Assembly (NCBI GenBank): GCA_033782935.1
Contig: JAWQEG010001332.1
Span: 162,001 to 226,000 of the forward strand
Source of the DNA: Petrolisthes cinctipes
Taxonomy: Eukaryota; Arthropoda; Malacostraca; Decapoda; Porcellanidae
Direction: 5' to 3'
Length of the DNA stretch: 64,000 nucleotides
Position numbers and translations under genes: made by a program. Below are positions 1 to 8,783 of this stretch, in pieces (within the stretch, counting starts at the first letter, position 1; every line of letters starts with the position of its first letter). Below the pieces are notes generated by a model that saw nothing but the letters and a program-made list of their open reading frames with translations, searched no databases and was not told where the DNA came from.

Positions 1-360
1 GCAGTTCACGTGTAAATAACTAAATATTCCAGGCCCAGGCACGGCAGCCAATTCGCATGTAAATAACTAAATATTCCAGGCCACCATTCACTAACCGGTC
101 CTCACACACTGTACTGCACTCACTGTGTGGCACGTCATGTGTAGCCAGGCAAGGCAGACATTTCATGTGTAAATAACTAAATATTCCAGGCCTCCATATA
201 CTAACCGGTCATCACACACTGTACTGCACTCACTGTGTGGCACGTCACGTTTAGCCAGGCACGGCAGGCAGTTCACGTGTAAATAACTAAATATTCAGGG
301 CCGCCATCCACTGACCGGTCCTCACACACTGTACTGCACTTACTGTGTGGCACGTCACGT

Positions 361-470
361 GTAGCCAGGCACGGCAGGCAGTTCACGTGTAAATAACTAA
401 ATATTCCAGGCCGCCATCCACTGACCGTTCCTCACACACTGTACTGCACTCACTGTGTGGCATGTCACGT
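361..470 (+). repeat. Representative full-length 110-bp monomer
   Basis: One full unit, measured from GTAGCCAGGC at 361 to the same string at 471. In order it holds GTAGCCAGGCACGGCAGGCA, a CACGTG palindrome, the AT-rich patch AAATAACTAAATATT, CCAGGCCGCCATCC, a CACACA...TGTGTG dyad with a 15-base centre, then the start of the second CACGTG. In most units the second site lies in CACGTCACGTG, an inverted repeat with a one-base centre; this particular copy reads CATGTCACGTG. The string TCACGTGTA occurs twice per unit 28 bp apart, which explains the 28-bp duplication variants. I do not recognise the family by name. Confidence 0.95.
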
Positions 471-1140
471 GTAGCCAGGCACGGCAGGCAGTTCACGTGT
501 AAATAACTAAATATTCCAAGCCGCCATCCACCGATCAGTCCTCACACACTGTACTGCACTCACTGTGTGGCACGTCATGTGTAGCCAGGAACAGCAGGCA
601 GTTCACGTGTAAATAACTAAATATTCCAGGCCCAGGCACGGCAGGCATTTCACGTGTAAATAACTAAATATTCCAGGCCCAGGCACGGCAGCCAGTTCAC
701 GTGTAAATAACTAAATATTCCGGGCCGCCATCCACGGTCCGGTCCTCACACACTGTACTGCACTCACTGTGTGGCACGTCACGTGTAGCCAGGCACGGCA
801 GGCAGTTCACGTGTAAATAACTAAATATTCCAGGGCGCCATCCACTGACCGTTCCTCACACACTGTACTGCACTCACTGTGTGTCATGTCACGTGTAGCC
901 AGGCTCGGCAGGCAGTTCACATGTAAAAAACTAAATATTCCAGGCCGCCATTCACTGACCGGTCCTCACACACTGTACTGCACTCACTGTGTGGCACGTC
1001 ACGTGTAGTTAGGCACGGCAGGCAGTTCACATGTAAAAAACTAAATATTCCAGGCCGCCATTCACTGACCGGTCCTCACACACTGTACTGCACTCACTGT
1101 GTGGCACGTCACGTGTAGCCAGGCACGGCAGGCAGTTCAC

Positions 1141-1187
1141 GTGTAAATAACTAAATATTCCAGGCCCAGGCACGGCAGCCAGTTCAC
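1141..1187 (+). repeat. Representative 47-bp short unit (63-bp deletion variant)
   Basis: GTGTAAATAA recurs after 47 instead of 110 bp. The unit joins ATTCCAGGC directly to CCAGGCACGG, removing the 63 bp from CGCCATCC to GTGTAG. Both CCAGGC copies remain, so this is not a simple collapse of that direct repeat. Short units occur throughout both orientations, for example near 4, 625, 672, 1871, 4517, 4890, 5491, 9350, 18,760, 31,050 and 31,770 (+) and, on the other strand, near 36,300, 37,890, 38,560 and 42,260. At least four sublineages are visible: GGCCCAGG with CAGCCAG, GGCCCAGG with CATTTCAC, GGCCTAGG, and GGCCGAGG. Confidence 0.93.
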
Positions 1188-2605
1188 GTGTAAATAACTA
1201 AATATTCCAGGCTGCCATCTACTGACTGGTCCTCACACACTGTAGTGCACTCACTGTGTGTCACGTCACGTGTAGCCAGGCACGGCAGGCAGTTCACGTG
1301 TAAATAACTAAATATTCCAGGCCGCCATCTACTGACTGGTCCTCACACACTGTACTGCACTCACTATGTGGAACGTCACGTGTAGCCAGGCACAGCAGGC
1401 AGTTTACGTGTAAATAACTAAATATTCCAGGGCGCCACCCAATGACCGTTCCTCACACACTGTACTGCACTTACTGTGTGGCACGTCACATGTAGCCAGG
1501 CACGGCAGACAGTTCATGTGTAAACAACTAAATATTCCTGGCTGCCACATACTGACCGGTCCTGACACACTGTACTGCACTCACTATGTGGCACGTCACG
1601 TGTAGCCAGGCACAGCAAGCAGTTTACATGTAAATAACTAAATATTCCGTGCCGCCATCCACTGACCGGTCCTCACACACTGTAGTTTACTCAATGTGTG
1701 TCACGTCACGTGTAGCCAGGCACGGCAGGCAGTTCACGTGTAAATAACTAAATATTCCAGGCCACCATCCACTGATCGGTCCTCACACACTGTACTGCAC
1801 TCACTGTGTGGCACGTCACGTTTAGCCAGGCACAGCAGGCAGTTCAAGTGTAAATAACTAAATATTCCAGGCCTAGGCACGGCAGGCAGTTCACGTGTAA
1901 ATAACTAAATATTCCAGGCCGCCATCCACTGATCGGTCATCACACACTGTACTGCACTCACTGTGTGGCACGTCACGTGTAGCCAGGCACCGCAGGCAGT
2001 TCACGTGTAAATAACTAAATATTCCAGGGCGCCATCCACTGACCATTCCTCACACACTGTACTGCACTCACTATGTGGCATGTCACGTGTAGCCAGGCAC
2101 AGCAGGCAGTTCACGTGTAAATAACTAAATATTCCAGGCCGCCATCCACTGACCGGTCCTCACACACTGTACTGCACTTACTGTGTGGCACGTCACGTGT
2201 AGCCAGGCACCGCAGGCAGTTCACGTGTAAATAACTAAATATTCCAGGGTGCCATCCACTGAGCATTCCTCACACACTGTACTGCACTCACTGTGTGTCA
2301 CGTCACGTGTAGCCAGGCTCGGCAGGCAGTTCACATGTAAATAACTAAATATTCCAGGCCGCCATTCACTGACCGTTCCTTACACACTGTACTGCACTCA
2401 CTGTGTGGCACGTCACGTGTAGCCAGGCATGGCAGGCAGTTCACGTGTAAATAACTAAATATTCCAGGCTGCCATCCACTGATCGTTCCTCACACACTGT
2501 ACTGCACTCACTGTGTGTCACGTCACGTGTAGCCAGGCTCGGCAGGCAGTTCACGTGTAAATAACTAAATATTCCAGGCCGCCATCCACTGATCGTTCCT
2601 CACAC

Positions 2606-2609
2606 ACTG
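2606..2609. repeat. Target-site duplication ACTG, left of insert copy 1
   Basis: ACTG immediately precedes the insert and recurs at 4325-4328 immediately after it. Removing the insert and one ACTG restores an ordinary monomer (CACACTGTACTGCACTC). The unit arithmetic of the 4,456-bp block closes only if 4 extra bases are counted here. A 5-bp reading (ACTGT) is possible because the insert begins with T. Confidence 0.85.
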
Positions 2610-2932
2610 TGTAAAAACTCTATTTTTGTCCCCTTACGTTATTCTTTGATTTTTCTATTTTTTTACTCTACTTGTGGAGGGAAACAAAAATCTACTGCCT
2701 TTAACAAAACAAAAAAAAACAACCAGTGTATGCTACACTCTATCCTATAGCTGTATCAACCTGGTCTGGAAAAAAAAACAAGATACCGATGAGGAGCAGG
2801 ACTTGCCTTGCGAATACCAAAAATAAATCATACAAAGGACAAGTCCAGCTCCTCTCCAGTACTGGGCAAACGCTGCCACCACCAGACCAAAGTCGATCAG
2901 AGGAACCAAGCGAGCACACACCGGAAGGGTAG

Positions 2933-2944
2933 CGTAACGTTACG
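2933..2944. repeat. Perfect 12-bp palindrome CGTAACGTTACG
   Basis: The sequence equals its own reverse complement and is present in both insert copies (second at 7389-7400). Function unknown; it could bind a dimeric protein, but nothing else supports that. Confidence 0.8.
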
Positions 2945-3148
2945 TTAAGAAGGCTCGCGAGTAAGCAACCCAGACTACAATTTTAACGGGGGTACGATCA
3001 GTGTTGTGAAAGGAGAACTAATCTCTATATAGGTACACAGTCTATTTGTTATATCGGTGACGGAAATACTCAGACAATTATAAACCCGTTTATTATCTTC
3101 ACCTATTTGTTACATGTACAACAAGTTCCCTATAATAATAATTTCTGT

Positions 3149-3159
3149 CCCCCCCCCCC
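3149..3159. repeat. Poly-C tract (C11) in insert copy 1
   Basis: Eleven C bases here against ten in copy 2 (7605-7614). This one-base difference accounts for the change in offset between the two 4.46-kb blocks from 4,456 to 4,455. It is either slippage or a homopolymer sequencing error. Confidence 0.9.
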
Positions 3160-3172
3160 TTTGCTAATATTA

Positions 3173-3404
3173 CCTACTCCCTTTTCTGTCTACTAGGACA
3201 GGAATAATTCCGTGCCTCGCTAGTTGACAGAGCTAACACATAAATCCAAAACAAAAACAAGTATTACTATGAAATATCCCCCCTCCCTTAATACAGTTCC
3301 TACTCCCTTTTCCGTCTACTAGGACAGGAATAATTCCGTGCCTCGCTAGTGACAGATCTAAGTACATATAAAAAAAAATATTACATGAAGTGTCCCCCCT
3401 CCCA
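3173..3404. repeat. Two-copy ~126-bp tandem repeat inside the insert
   Basis: CCTACTCCCTTTT at 3173 recurs at 3299. Each copy continues through CTACTAGGACAGGAATAATT and CCGTGCCTCGCTAGT and closes with a TATTAC...GAA...TCCCCCCTCCC tail (about 3262-3287 and 3379-3403). The second copy is shorter by several small gaps. Small tandem repeats of this kind are common in LTR regulatory regions; whether these act as enhancers is unknown. The same structure sits at 7628-7859 in insert copy 2. Confidence 0.85.
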
Positions 3405-3588
3405 CAATATTTCAAAGAATTCCTAATAATAAATTTTGCACAATAAGGCCGAAATATAGTTAATACTAAAAAAAAATAACATCCTAATCTCAATATTATA
3501 AATGAAACTATTAAATTGCCAGCAAATGTAGTTAATTTTCTCAGTACCACGTGGTTCACTAACACCAAGGGAGAATGCTATTTATTGG

Positions 3589-3616
3589 CTGCCACCAGCA
3601 GAGACGAGATCAGAAT
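3589..3616. repeat. 28-bp direct repeat, copy a, in the insert
   Basis: CTGCCACCAGCAGAGACGAG continued by ATCAGAAT is repeated exactly at 3770-3797, 181 bp away. On the - strand this copy ends GGTGGCAG followed by CCAATAAATAG. A T-rich stretch precedes it, giving it the look of a 3' splice site as well. The equivalent in insert copy 2 is 8044-8071. Confidence 0.9.
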
Positions 3617-3743
3617 CAGCATGAGAAAAAAAACATACTTTATTTACTATGCCTGAATGTGACCACACAATATTCCTTAGTTATATCCCATCACGGGACT
3701 TAGTAAATTCACCACACTATATTCACAATACTATATTTATGAT

Positions 3744-3756
3744 GAGAGAGAGAGAG
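3744..3756. repeat. Short GA microsatellite
   Basis: Six and a half GA dinucleotides. On the - strand this is a CTCTCT run that begins just downstream of the candidate splice donor. It has the same length in insert copy 2 (8199-8211). Confidence 0.9.
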
Positions 3757-3765
3757 TTGGAACTC

Positions 3766-3831
3766 TTACCTGCCACCAGCAGAGACGAGATCAGAATGAG
3801 CTAGTAGCAACTCAGGGTACCGCCTCGCCAT
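3766..3831 (-). other. Candidate 21-codon leader ORF with splice donor in insert
   Basis: On the - strand an ATG (3831-3829) in the context GGGAGATGG opens a 21-codon frame. It stops at a TAA (3768-3766) that lies inside a consensus 5' splice site, CAG|GTAAGAG, with the cut between 3770 and 3769. The coding part covers the second 28-bp repeat. Some LTR retroelements splice a short leader onto downstream exons, so a leader exon is conceivable, but a 66-bp frame can arise by chance. It is identical in insert copy 2 (8221-8286), which only reflects recent duplication. No known peptide is recognised. Confidence 0.2.
3770..3797. repeat. 28-bp direct repeat, copy b, in the insert
   Basis: Exact second copy of the repeat at 3589-3616. 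On the - strand it abuts the splice-donor-like GTAAGAG. The equivalent in insert copy 2 is 8225-8252. Confidence 0.9.
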
Positions 3832-3978
3832 CTCCCCCACTCTCACTCTCTTAAGCAAAGTAGTGACCAACTCATCTTAATTTCTGGCAATTCCATCAGT
3901 TCTACCCTTACTGGTGTATATAATTACATAACCTAATTTAAACATATAAGTGAGCTCAAATATATTGCTTTCTCCCTT

Positions 3979-3994
3979 GTGTAAAGTTTTACAC
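3979..3994. repeat. Small inverted repeat GTGTAAA-GT-TTTACAC
   Basis: Seven-base arms around a 2-base centre, present in both insert copies. It could form a short hairpin in single strands; no downstream T tract marks it as a terminator. Confidence 0.6.
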
Positions 3995-4324
3995 TACTGT
4001 TATTTACATATTCAAGACATGTATTGTTCCGCCAACCAGAAAATGTACTGTCCCGACTGTAGGCCCTAACTAATCTAATTAATTTTCTAAGCAAGTTACA
4101 ATTAAATGCCGGTAACAGTATGGGAATGTTAGCTTCGTTATTATATATTATAATTAGAAATGCAGGTTATTCCCTGTCTCCATTAAATTATTTTACATTC
4201 CTCTCTTAAATCACCGCCTGGCTACTCCCTACAATTCTACACTAAAAACCTATTCTAATACATATAAATATACAACACCCGTAAATATCCCGAATAATAA
4301 TACATATAAAATAGGGGTGTTACA

Positions 4325-4328
4325 ACTG
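4325..4328. repeat. Target-site duplication ACTG, right of insert copy 1
   Basis: Matches 2606-2609 and continues directly into the rest of the interrupted monomer (GTACTGCACTCAC). Confidence 0.85.
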
Positions 4329-5702
4329 TACTGCACTCACTGTATGTCACGTCACGTGTAGCCAGGCTCGGCAGGCAGTTCATGTGTAAATAACTAAATA
4401 TTCCAGTCCGCCATCTACTGACCGGTCCTCACACACTGTACTGCACTCACTATGTGGCACGTCACGTGTAGCCAGGCACAGCAGGCAGTTTACGTGTAAA
4501 TAATTAAATATTCCAGGCCCAGGCACGGCAGCCAGTTCATGTGTAAATAACTAAATATTCCAGGCCGCCATCCACTGACCGGTCCTCACACACTGTACTG
4601 CACTCACTTTGTGGCACGTCACGTGTAGCCAGGCACGGCAGGCAGTTCACGTGTAAATAAATAAATATTCCAGGCCGCCATCCACTGACCAGTCCTCACA
4701 CACTGTACTGCACTCACTGTGTGGCATGTCACGTGTAGCCAGGCACGGCAGGCAGTTCACGTGTAAATAACTAAATATTCCAGGCCGCCATCCACTGACC
4801 GGTCCTCACACACTGTACTGCACTTACTGTGTGGCACGTCACGTGTAGCCAGGCACGGCAGGCAGTTCACGTGTAAATAACTAAATATTCCAGGCCCAGG
4901 CACGGCAGCCAGTTCACGTGTAAATAACTAAATATTCCAGGCCGCCATCCACTAACCGGTCCTCACACACTGCACTGCACTCACTGTGTGGCACGTCACG
5001 TGTAGCCAGGCACGGCAGGCAGTTCACGTGTAAATAACTAAATATTCCAGGGCGCCATCCACTGACCATTCCTCACACACTGTACTGCACTCACTGTGTG
5101 TCACGTCACGTGTAGCAAGGCTCGGCAGGCAGTTCACATGTAAATAACTAAATATTCCAGGCCGCCATTCACTGACCGTTCCTTACACACTGTACTGCAC
5201 TCACTGTGTGGCACGTCACGTGTAGCCAGGCATGGCAGGCAGTTCACGTGTAAATAACTAAATATTCCAGGCCGCCATCCACTGACTGGTCCTCACACAC
5301 TGTACTGCACTCACTTTGTGTCACGTCACGTGTAGCCAGGCTCGGCAGGCAGTTCACGTGTAAATAACTAAATATTCCAGGCCGCCATCTACTGACCGGT
5401 CCTCACACACTGTACTGCACTCACTATGTGGCACGTCACGTGTAGCCAGGCACAGCAGGCAGTTTACGTGTAAATAACTAAATATTCCAGGCCTAGGCAC
5501 GGCAGCCAGTTCATGTGTAAATAACTAAATATTCCGGGCCGCCATTCACTGACCGGTCCTCACACACTGTAGTGCACTCACTGTGTGGCACGTCACGTGT
5601 AGCCAGGCACGGCAGGCAGTTCACATGTAAATAACTATATATTCCAGGCTGCCATCCACTGACCGGTCCTCACACACTGTAGTGCACTCACTGTGTGTCA
5701 CT

Positions 5703-5749
5703 TCACGTGTAGCCAGGCAGTTCACGTGTAGCCAGGTAAGGCAGGCAGT
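5703..5749 (+). repeat. Slippage variant at the TCACGTGTA repeat (19 + 28 bp)
   Basis: TCACGTGTA occurs at 5703, 5722 and 5750 instead of twice 28 bp apart. The first copy is followed by a shortened 10-base spacer (GCCAGGCAGT), the second by the normal 19-base spacer with GTAAGG. This adds 19 bp to the unit. The same allele is at 10158, 11213 and 11671. Confidence 0.9.
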
Positions 5750-7061
5750 TCACGTGTAAATAACTAAATATTCCAGGGCGCCATCCACTGATCGGTCCTC
5801 ACACACTGTACTGCACTCACTGTGTGGCACGTCGCATGTAGCCAGGCACGGCAGGCAGTTCACGTGTAAATAACTAAATATTCCAGGGCGCCACCCAATG
5901 ACCGTTCCTCACACACTGTACTGCACTCACTGTGTGGCACGTCACATGTAGCCAGGCACGGCAGACAGTTCATGTGTAAACAACTAAATATTCCTGGCTG
6001 CCACATACTGACCGGTCCTGACACACTGTACTGCACTCACTATGTGGCACGTCACATGTAGCCAGGCACAGCAAGCAGTTTACATGTAAATAACTAAATA
6101 TTCCGTGCCGCCATCCACTGACCGGTCCTCACACACTGTAGTTTACTCACTGTGTGTCACGTCACATGTAGCCAGGCACGGCAGGCAGTTCACGTGTAAA
6201 TAACTAAATATTCCAGGCCACCATCCACTGATCGGTCCTCACACACTGTACTGCACTCACTGTGTGGCACGTCACGTTTAGCCAGGCACAGCAGGCAGTT
6301 CAAGTGTAAATAACTAAATATTCCAGGCCTAGGCACGGCAGGCAGTTCACGTGTAAATAACTAAATATTCCAGGCCGCCATCCACTGATCGGTCATCACA
6401 CACTGTACTGCACTCACTGTGTGGCACGTCACGTGTAGCCAGGCACCGCAGGCAGTTCACGTGTAAATAACTAAATATTCCAGGGCGCCATCCACTGACC
6501 ATTCCTCACACACTGTACTGCACTCACTATGTGGCACGTCACGTGTAGCCAGGCACAGCAGGCAGTTCACGTGTAAATAACTAAATATTCCAGGCCGCCA
6601 TCCACTGACCGGTCCTCACACACTGTACTGCACTCACTGTGTGGCACGTCACGTGTAGCCAGGCACCGCAGGCAGTTCACGTGTAAATAACTAAATATTC
6701 CAGGGTGCCATCCACTGAGCATTCCTCACACACTGTACTGCACTCACTGTGTGTCACGTCACGTGTAGCCAGGCTCGGCAGGCAGTTCACATGTAAACAA
6801 CTAAATATTCCAGGCCGCCATTCACTGACCGTTCCTTACACACTGTACTGCACTCACTGTGTGGCACGTCACGTGTAGCCAGGCATGGCAGGCAGTTCAC
6901 GTGTAAATAACTAAATATTCCAGGCTGCCATCCACTGATCGTTCCTCACACACTGTACTGCACTCACTGTGTGTCACGTCACGTGTAGCCAGGCTCGGCA
7001 GGCAGTTCACGTGTAAATAACTAAATATTCCAGGCCGCCATCCACTGATCGTTCCTCACAC

Positions 7062-7065
7062 ACTG
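7062..7065. repeat. Target-site duplication ACTG, left of insert copy 2
   Basis: Same site as copy 1, within CACACTG; partner at 8780-8783. A shared site means the two inserts derive from one insertion event. Confidence 0.85.
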
Positions 7066-8779
7066 TGTAAAAACTCTATTTTTGTCCCCTTACGTTATTC
7101 TTTGATTTTTCTATTTTTTTACTCTACTTGTGGAGGGAAACAAAAATCTACTGCCTTTAACAAAACAAAAAAAAACAACCAGTGTATGCTACACTCTATC
7201 CTATAGCTGTATCAACCTGGTCTGGAAAAAAAAACAAGATACCGATGAGGAACAGGACTTGCCTTGCGAATACCAAAAATAAATCATACAAAGGACAAGT
7301 CCAGCTCCTCTCCAGTACTGGGCAAACGCTGCCACCACCACACCAAAGTCGATCAGAGGAACCAAGCGAGCACACACCGGAAGGGTAGCGTAACGTTACG
7401 TTAAGAAGGCTCGCGAGTAAGCAACCCAGACTACAATTTTAACGGGGGTACGATCAGTGTTGTGAAAGGAGAACTAATCTCTATATAGGTACACAGTCTA
7501 TTTGTTATATCGGTGACGGAAATACTCAGACAATTATAAACCCGTTTATTATCTTCACCTATCTGTTACATGTACAACAAGTTCCCTATAATAATAATTT
7601 CTGTCCCCCCCCCCTTTGCTAATATTACCTACTCCCTTTTCTGTCTACTAGGACAGGAATAATTCCGTGCCTCGCTAGTTGACAGAGCTAACACATAAAT
7701 CCAAAACAAAAACAAGTATTACTATGAAATATCCCCCCTCCCTTAATACAGTTCCTACTCCCTTTTCTGTCTACTAGGACAGGAATAATTCCGTGCCTCG
7801 CTAGTGACAGATCTAAGTACATATAAAAAAAAATATTACATGAAGTGTCCCCCCTCCCACAATATTTCAAAGAATTCCTAATAATAAATTTTGCACAATA
7901 AAGCCGAAATATAGTTAATACTAAAAAAAAATAACATCCTAATCTCAATATTATAAATGAAACTATTAAATTGCCAGCAAATGTAGTTAATTTTCTTAGT
8001 ACCACGTGGTTCACTAACACCAAGGGAGAATGCTATTTAATGGCTGCCACCAGCAGAGACGAGATCAGAATCAGCATGAGAAAAAAAACATACTTTATTT
8101 ACTATGCCTGAATGTGACCACACAATATTCCTTAGTTATATCCCATCACGGGACTTAGTAAATTCACCACACTATATTCACAATACTATATTTATGATGA
8201 GAGAGAGAGAGTTGGAACTCTTACCTGCCACCAGCAGAGACGAGATCAGAATGAGCTAGTAGCAACTCAGGGTACCGCCTCGCCATCTCCCCCACTCTCA
8301 CTCTCTTAAGCAAAGTAGTGACCAACTCATCTTAATTTCTGGCAATTCCATCAGTTCTACCCTTACTGGTGTATATAATTACATAACCTAATTTAAACAT
8401 ATAAGTGAGCTCAAATATATTGCTTTCTCCCTTGTGTAAAGTTTTACACTACTGTTATTTACATATTCAAGGCATGTATTGTTCCGCCAACCAGAAAATG
8501 TACTGTCCCGACTGTAGGCCCTAACTAATCTAATTAATTTTCTAAGCAAGTTACAATTAAATGCCGGTAACAGTATGGGAATGTTAGCTTCGTTATTATA
8601 TATTATAATTAGAAATGCAGGTTATTCCCTGTCTCCATTAAATTATTTTACATTCCTTTCTTAAATCACCGCCTGGCTACTCCCTACAATTCTACACTAA
8701 AAACATATTCTAATACATATAAATATACAACACCCGTAAATATCCCGAATAATAATACATATAAAATAGGGGTGTTACA
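7066..8779. mobile_element. Solo LTR-like insertion, copy 2 (1,714 bp)
   Basis: Near-identical copy of 2610-4324 with the same TGTAA...TTACA ends and ACTG flanks. Differences include a G to A near 7245, G to C near 7339, the poly-C tract (C10 here), TTTATTGG to TTTAATGG near 8039, and a few transitions. All internal features are kept: palindrome 7389-7400, ~126-bp tandem repeat 7628-7859, 28-bp repeats 8044-8071 and 8225-8252, GA tract, and the - strand leader frame with GTAAGAG donor. No coding domain was found on either strand. It arrived by duplication of satellite plus insert, not by a second transposition. Confidence 0.68.
8221..8286 (-). other. Candidate leader ORF with splice donor, insert copy 2
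   Basis: Identical counterpart of 3766-3831. It offers no independent evidence of selection, because the duplication is recent. Confidence 0.2.
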
Positions 8780-8783
8780 ACTG
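8780..8783. repeat. Target-site duplication ACTG, right of insert copy 2
   Basis: Matches 7062-7065 and leads into GTACTGCACTCAC of the interrupted monomer. Confidence 0.85.

Larger units (their letters stand above)
1..2609 (+). repeat. Satellite array, 110-bp family, + orientation (segment 1)
   Basis: Head-to-tail copies of a 110-bp monomer mixed with 47-bp short units. The orientation called + here has AAATAACTAAATATT followed by CCAGGCCGCCATCCACTG on the top strand. Copies differ by scattered substitutions (e.g. GACCGGTCC / GATCGGTCA / GACCGTTCC, GTGTGGCAC / GTGTGTCAC). About 470-1760 is closely matched by a block at about 21.82-23.05 kb, and 730-1010 also by 19.05-19.33 kb. From about 1431 the segment belongs to the first copy of a 4,456-bp tandem duplication. 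It ends inside a monomer at CACACTG, where the LTR-like insert begins. I see no gene in it; reading frames are broken because 110 is not a multiple of 3. Confidence 0.97.
2610..4324. mobile_element. Solo LTR-like insertion, copy 1 (1,715 bp)
   Basis: This non-satellite, AT-rich block interrupts a monomer. It begins TGTAAAAACTC and ends GGGGTGTTACA: TG...CA termini with a TGTAA/TTACA inverted match, flanked by 4-bp ACTG repeats. Those are the marks of an LTR-retrotransposon end (Ty3/gypsy-like elements usually give 4-6 bp duplications). There is no internal coding region, so a solo LTR left by recombination fits best. Read on the - strand the element starts TGTAACACCCC; that strand also has a consensus splice donor (3770|3769), so the - strand may be the element's sense strand. 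Inside are a palindrome CGTAACGTTACG (2933-2944), a C11 tract, a two-copy ~126-bp repeat, a 28-bp repeat and a GA tract. On the + strand a TATA-like CTCTATATAGG lies near 3022. A non-LTR or DNA-transposon origin is less likely but not excluded; no family is named. Confidence 0.68.
1431..5886. repeat. Segmental duplication copy 1 (4,456 bp, satellite plus LTR-like insert)
   Basis: This block is repeated in tandem at 5887-10341. It begins at the monomer GGCGCCACCCAATGACC and ends just before the same monomer recurs. Equivalent landmarks are offset by 4,456 bp up to the poly-C tract in the insert and by 4,455 bp after it. Its length decomposes exactly as 23 monomers (2,530), 4 short units (188), one 19-bp slippage insertion, 4 bp of target-site duplication and the 1,715-bp insert. 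Four short units can be found in it (near 1871, 4517, 4890, 5491), which supports the sum. The duplication happened after the insertion because both copies share the insertion site. Confidence 0.92.
4325..7065 (+). repeat. Satellite array, + orientation (segment 2)
   Basis: 110-bp and 47-bp units between the two insert copies. The boundary of the 4.46-kb tandem duplication falls inside it at about 5886/5887. It holds one slippage variant (5703-5749) and the recurring CAATGACC / TAAACAACTAAATATTCCTG units near 5886-6000. No gene seen. Confidence 0.96.

Noticed and set aside
361..470. CENP-B box in the monomer
   Set aside because: I looked for TTCGNNNNANNCGGG. The only TTCG-bearing units (GTTTCGAGTG, GCCATTCGCTG) do not match the rest of the box.
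361..470. Hairpin CACACA...TGTGTG as a functional RNA or terminator
   Set aside because: Six-base arms around a 15-base loop are too weak, and nothing indicates transcription.
1..2609. CRISPR-like regularity (conserved stretch plus variable stretch)
   Set aside because: The whole 110-bp period is conserved with no unique spacers, the units are in tandem over 60 kb, and an LTR-type insert points to a eukaryote.
2726..2932. 68-codon + strand reading frame in the insert, also at 7182-7388
   Set aside because: No recognisable domain. It is kept in both copies only because they are a recent duplication, and it includes A-rich low-complexity sequence. Chance frame in an LTR.
3233..3568. 111-codon - strand reading frame in the insert, also at 7688-8023
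   Set aside because: Composition follows the AT-rich DNA, it spans part of the ~126-bp tandem repeat, and it shows no known domain; the second copy is not independent evidence.
2610..4324. Helitron or hAT/piggyBac-type DNA transposon as the insert
   Set aside because: Helitrons insert between A and T without target duplication and end in CTRR; hAT gives 8-bp duplications; piggyBac uses TTAA. The ACTG duplication with TG...CA ends fits an LTR better.
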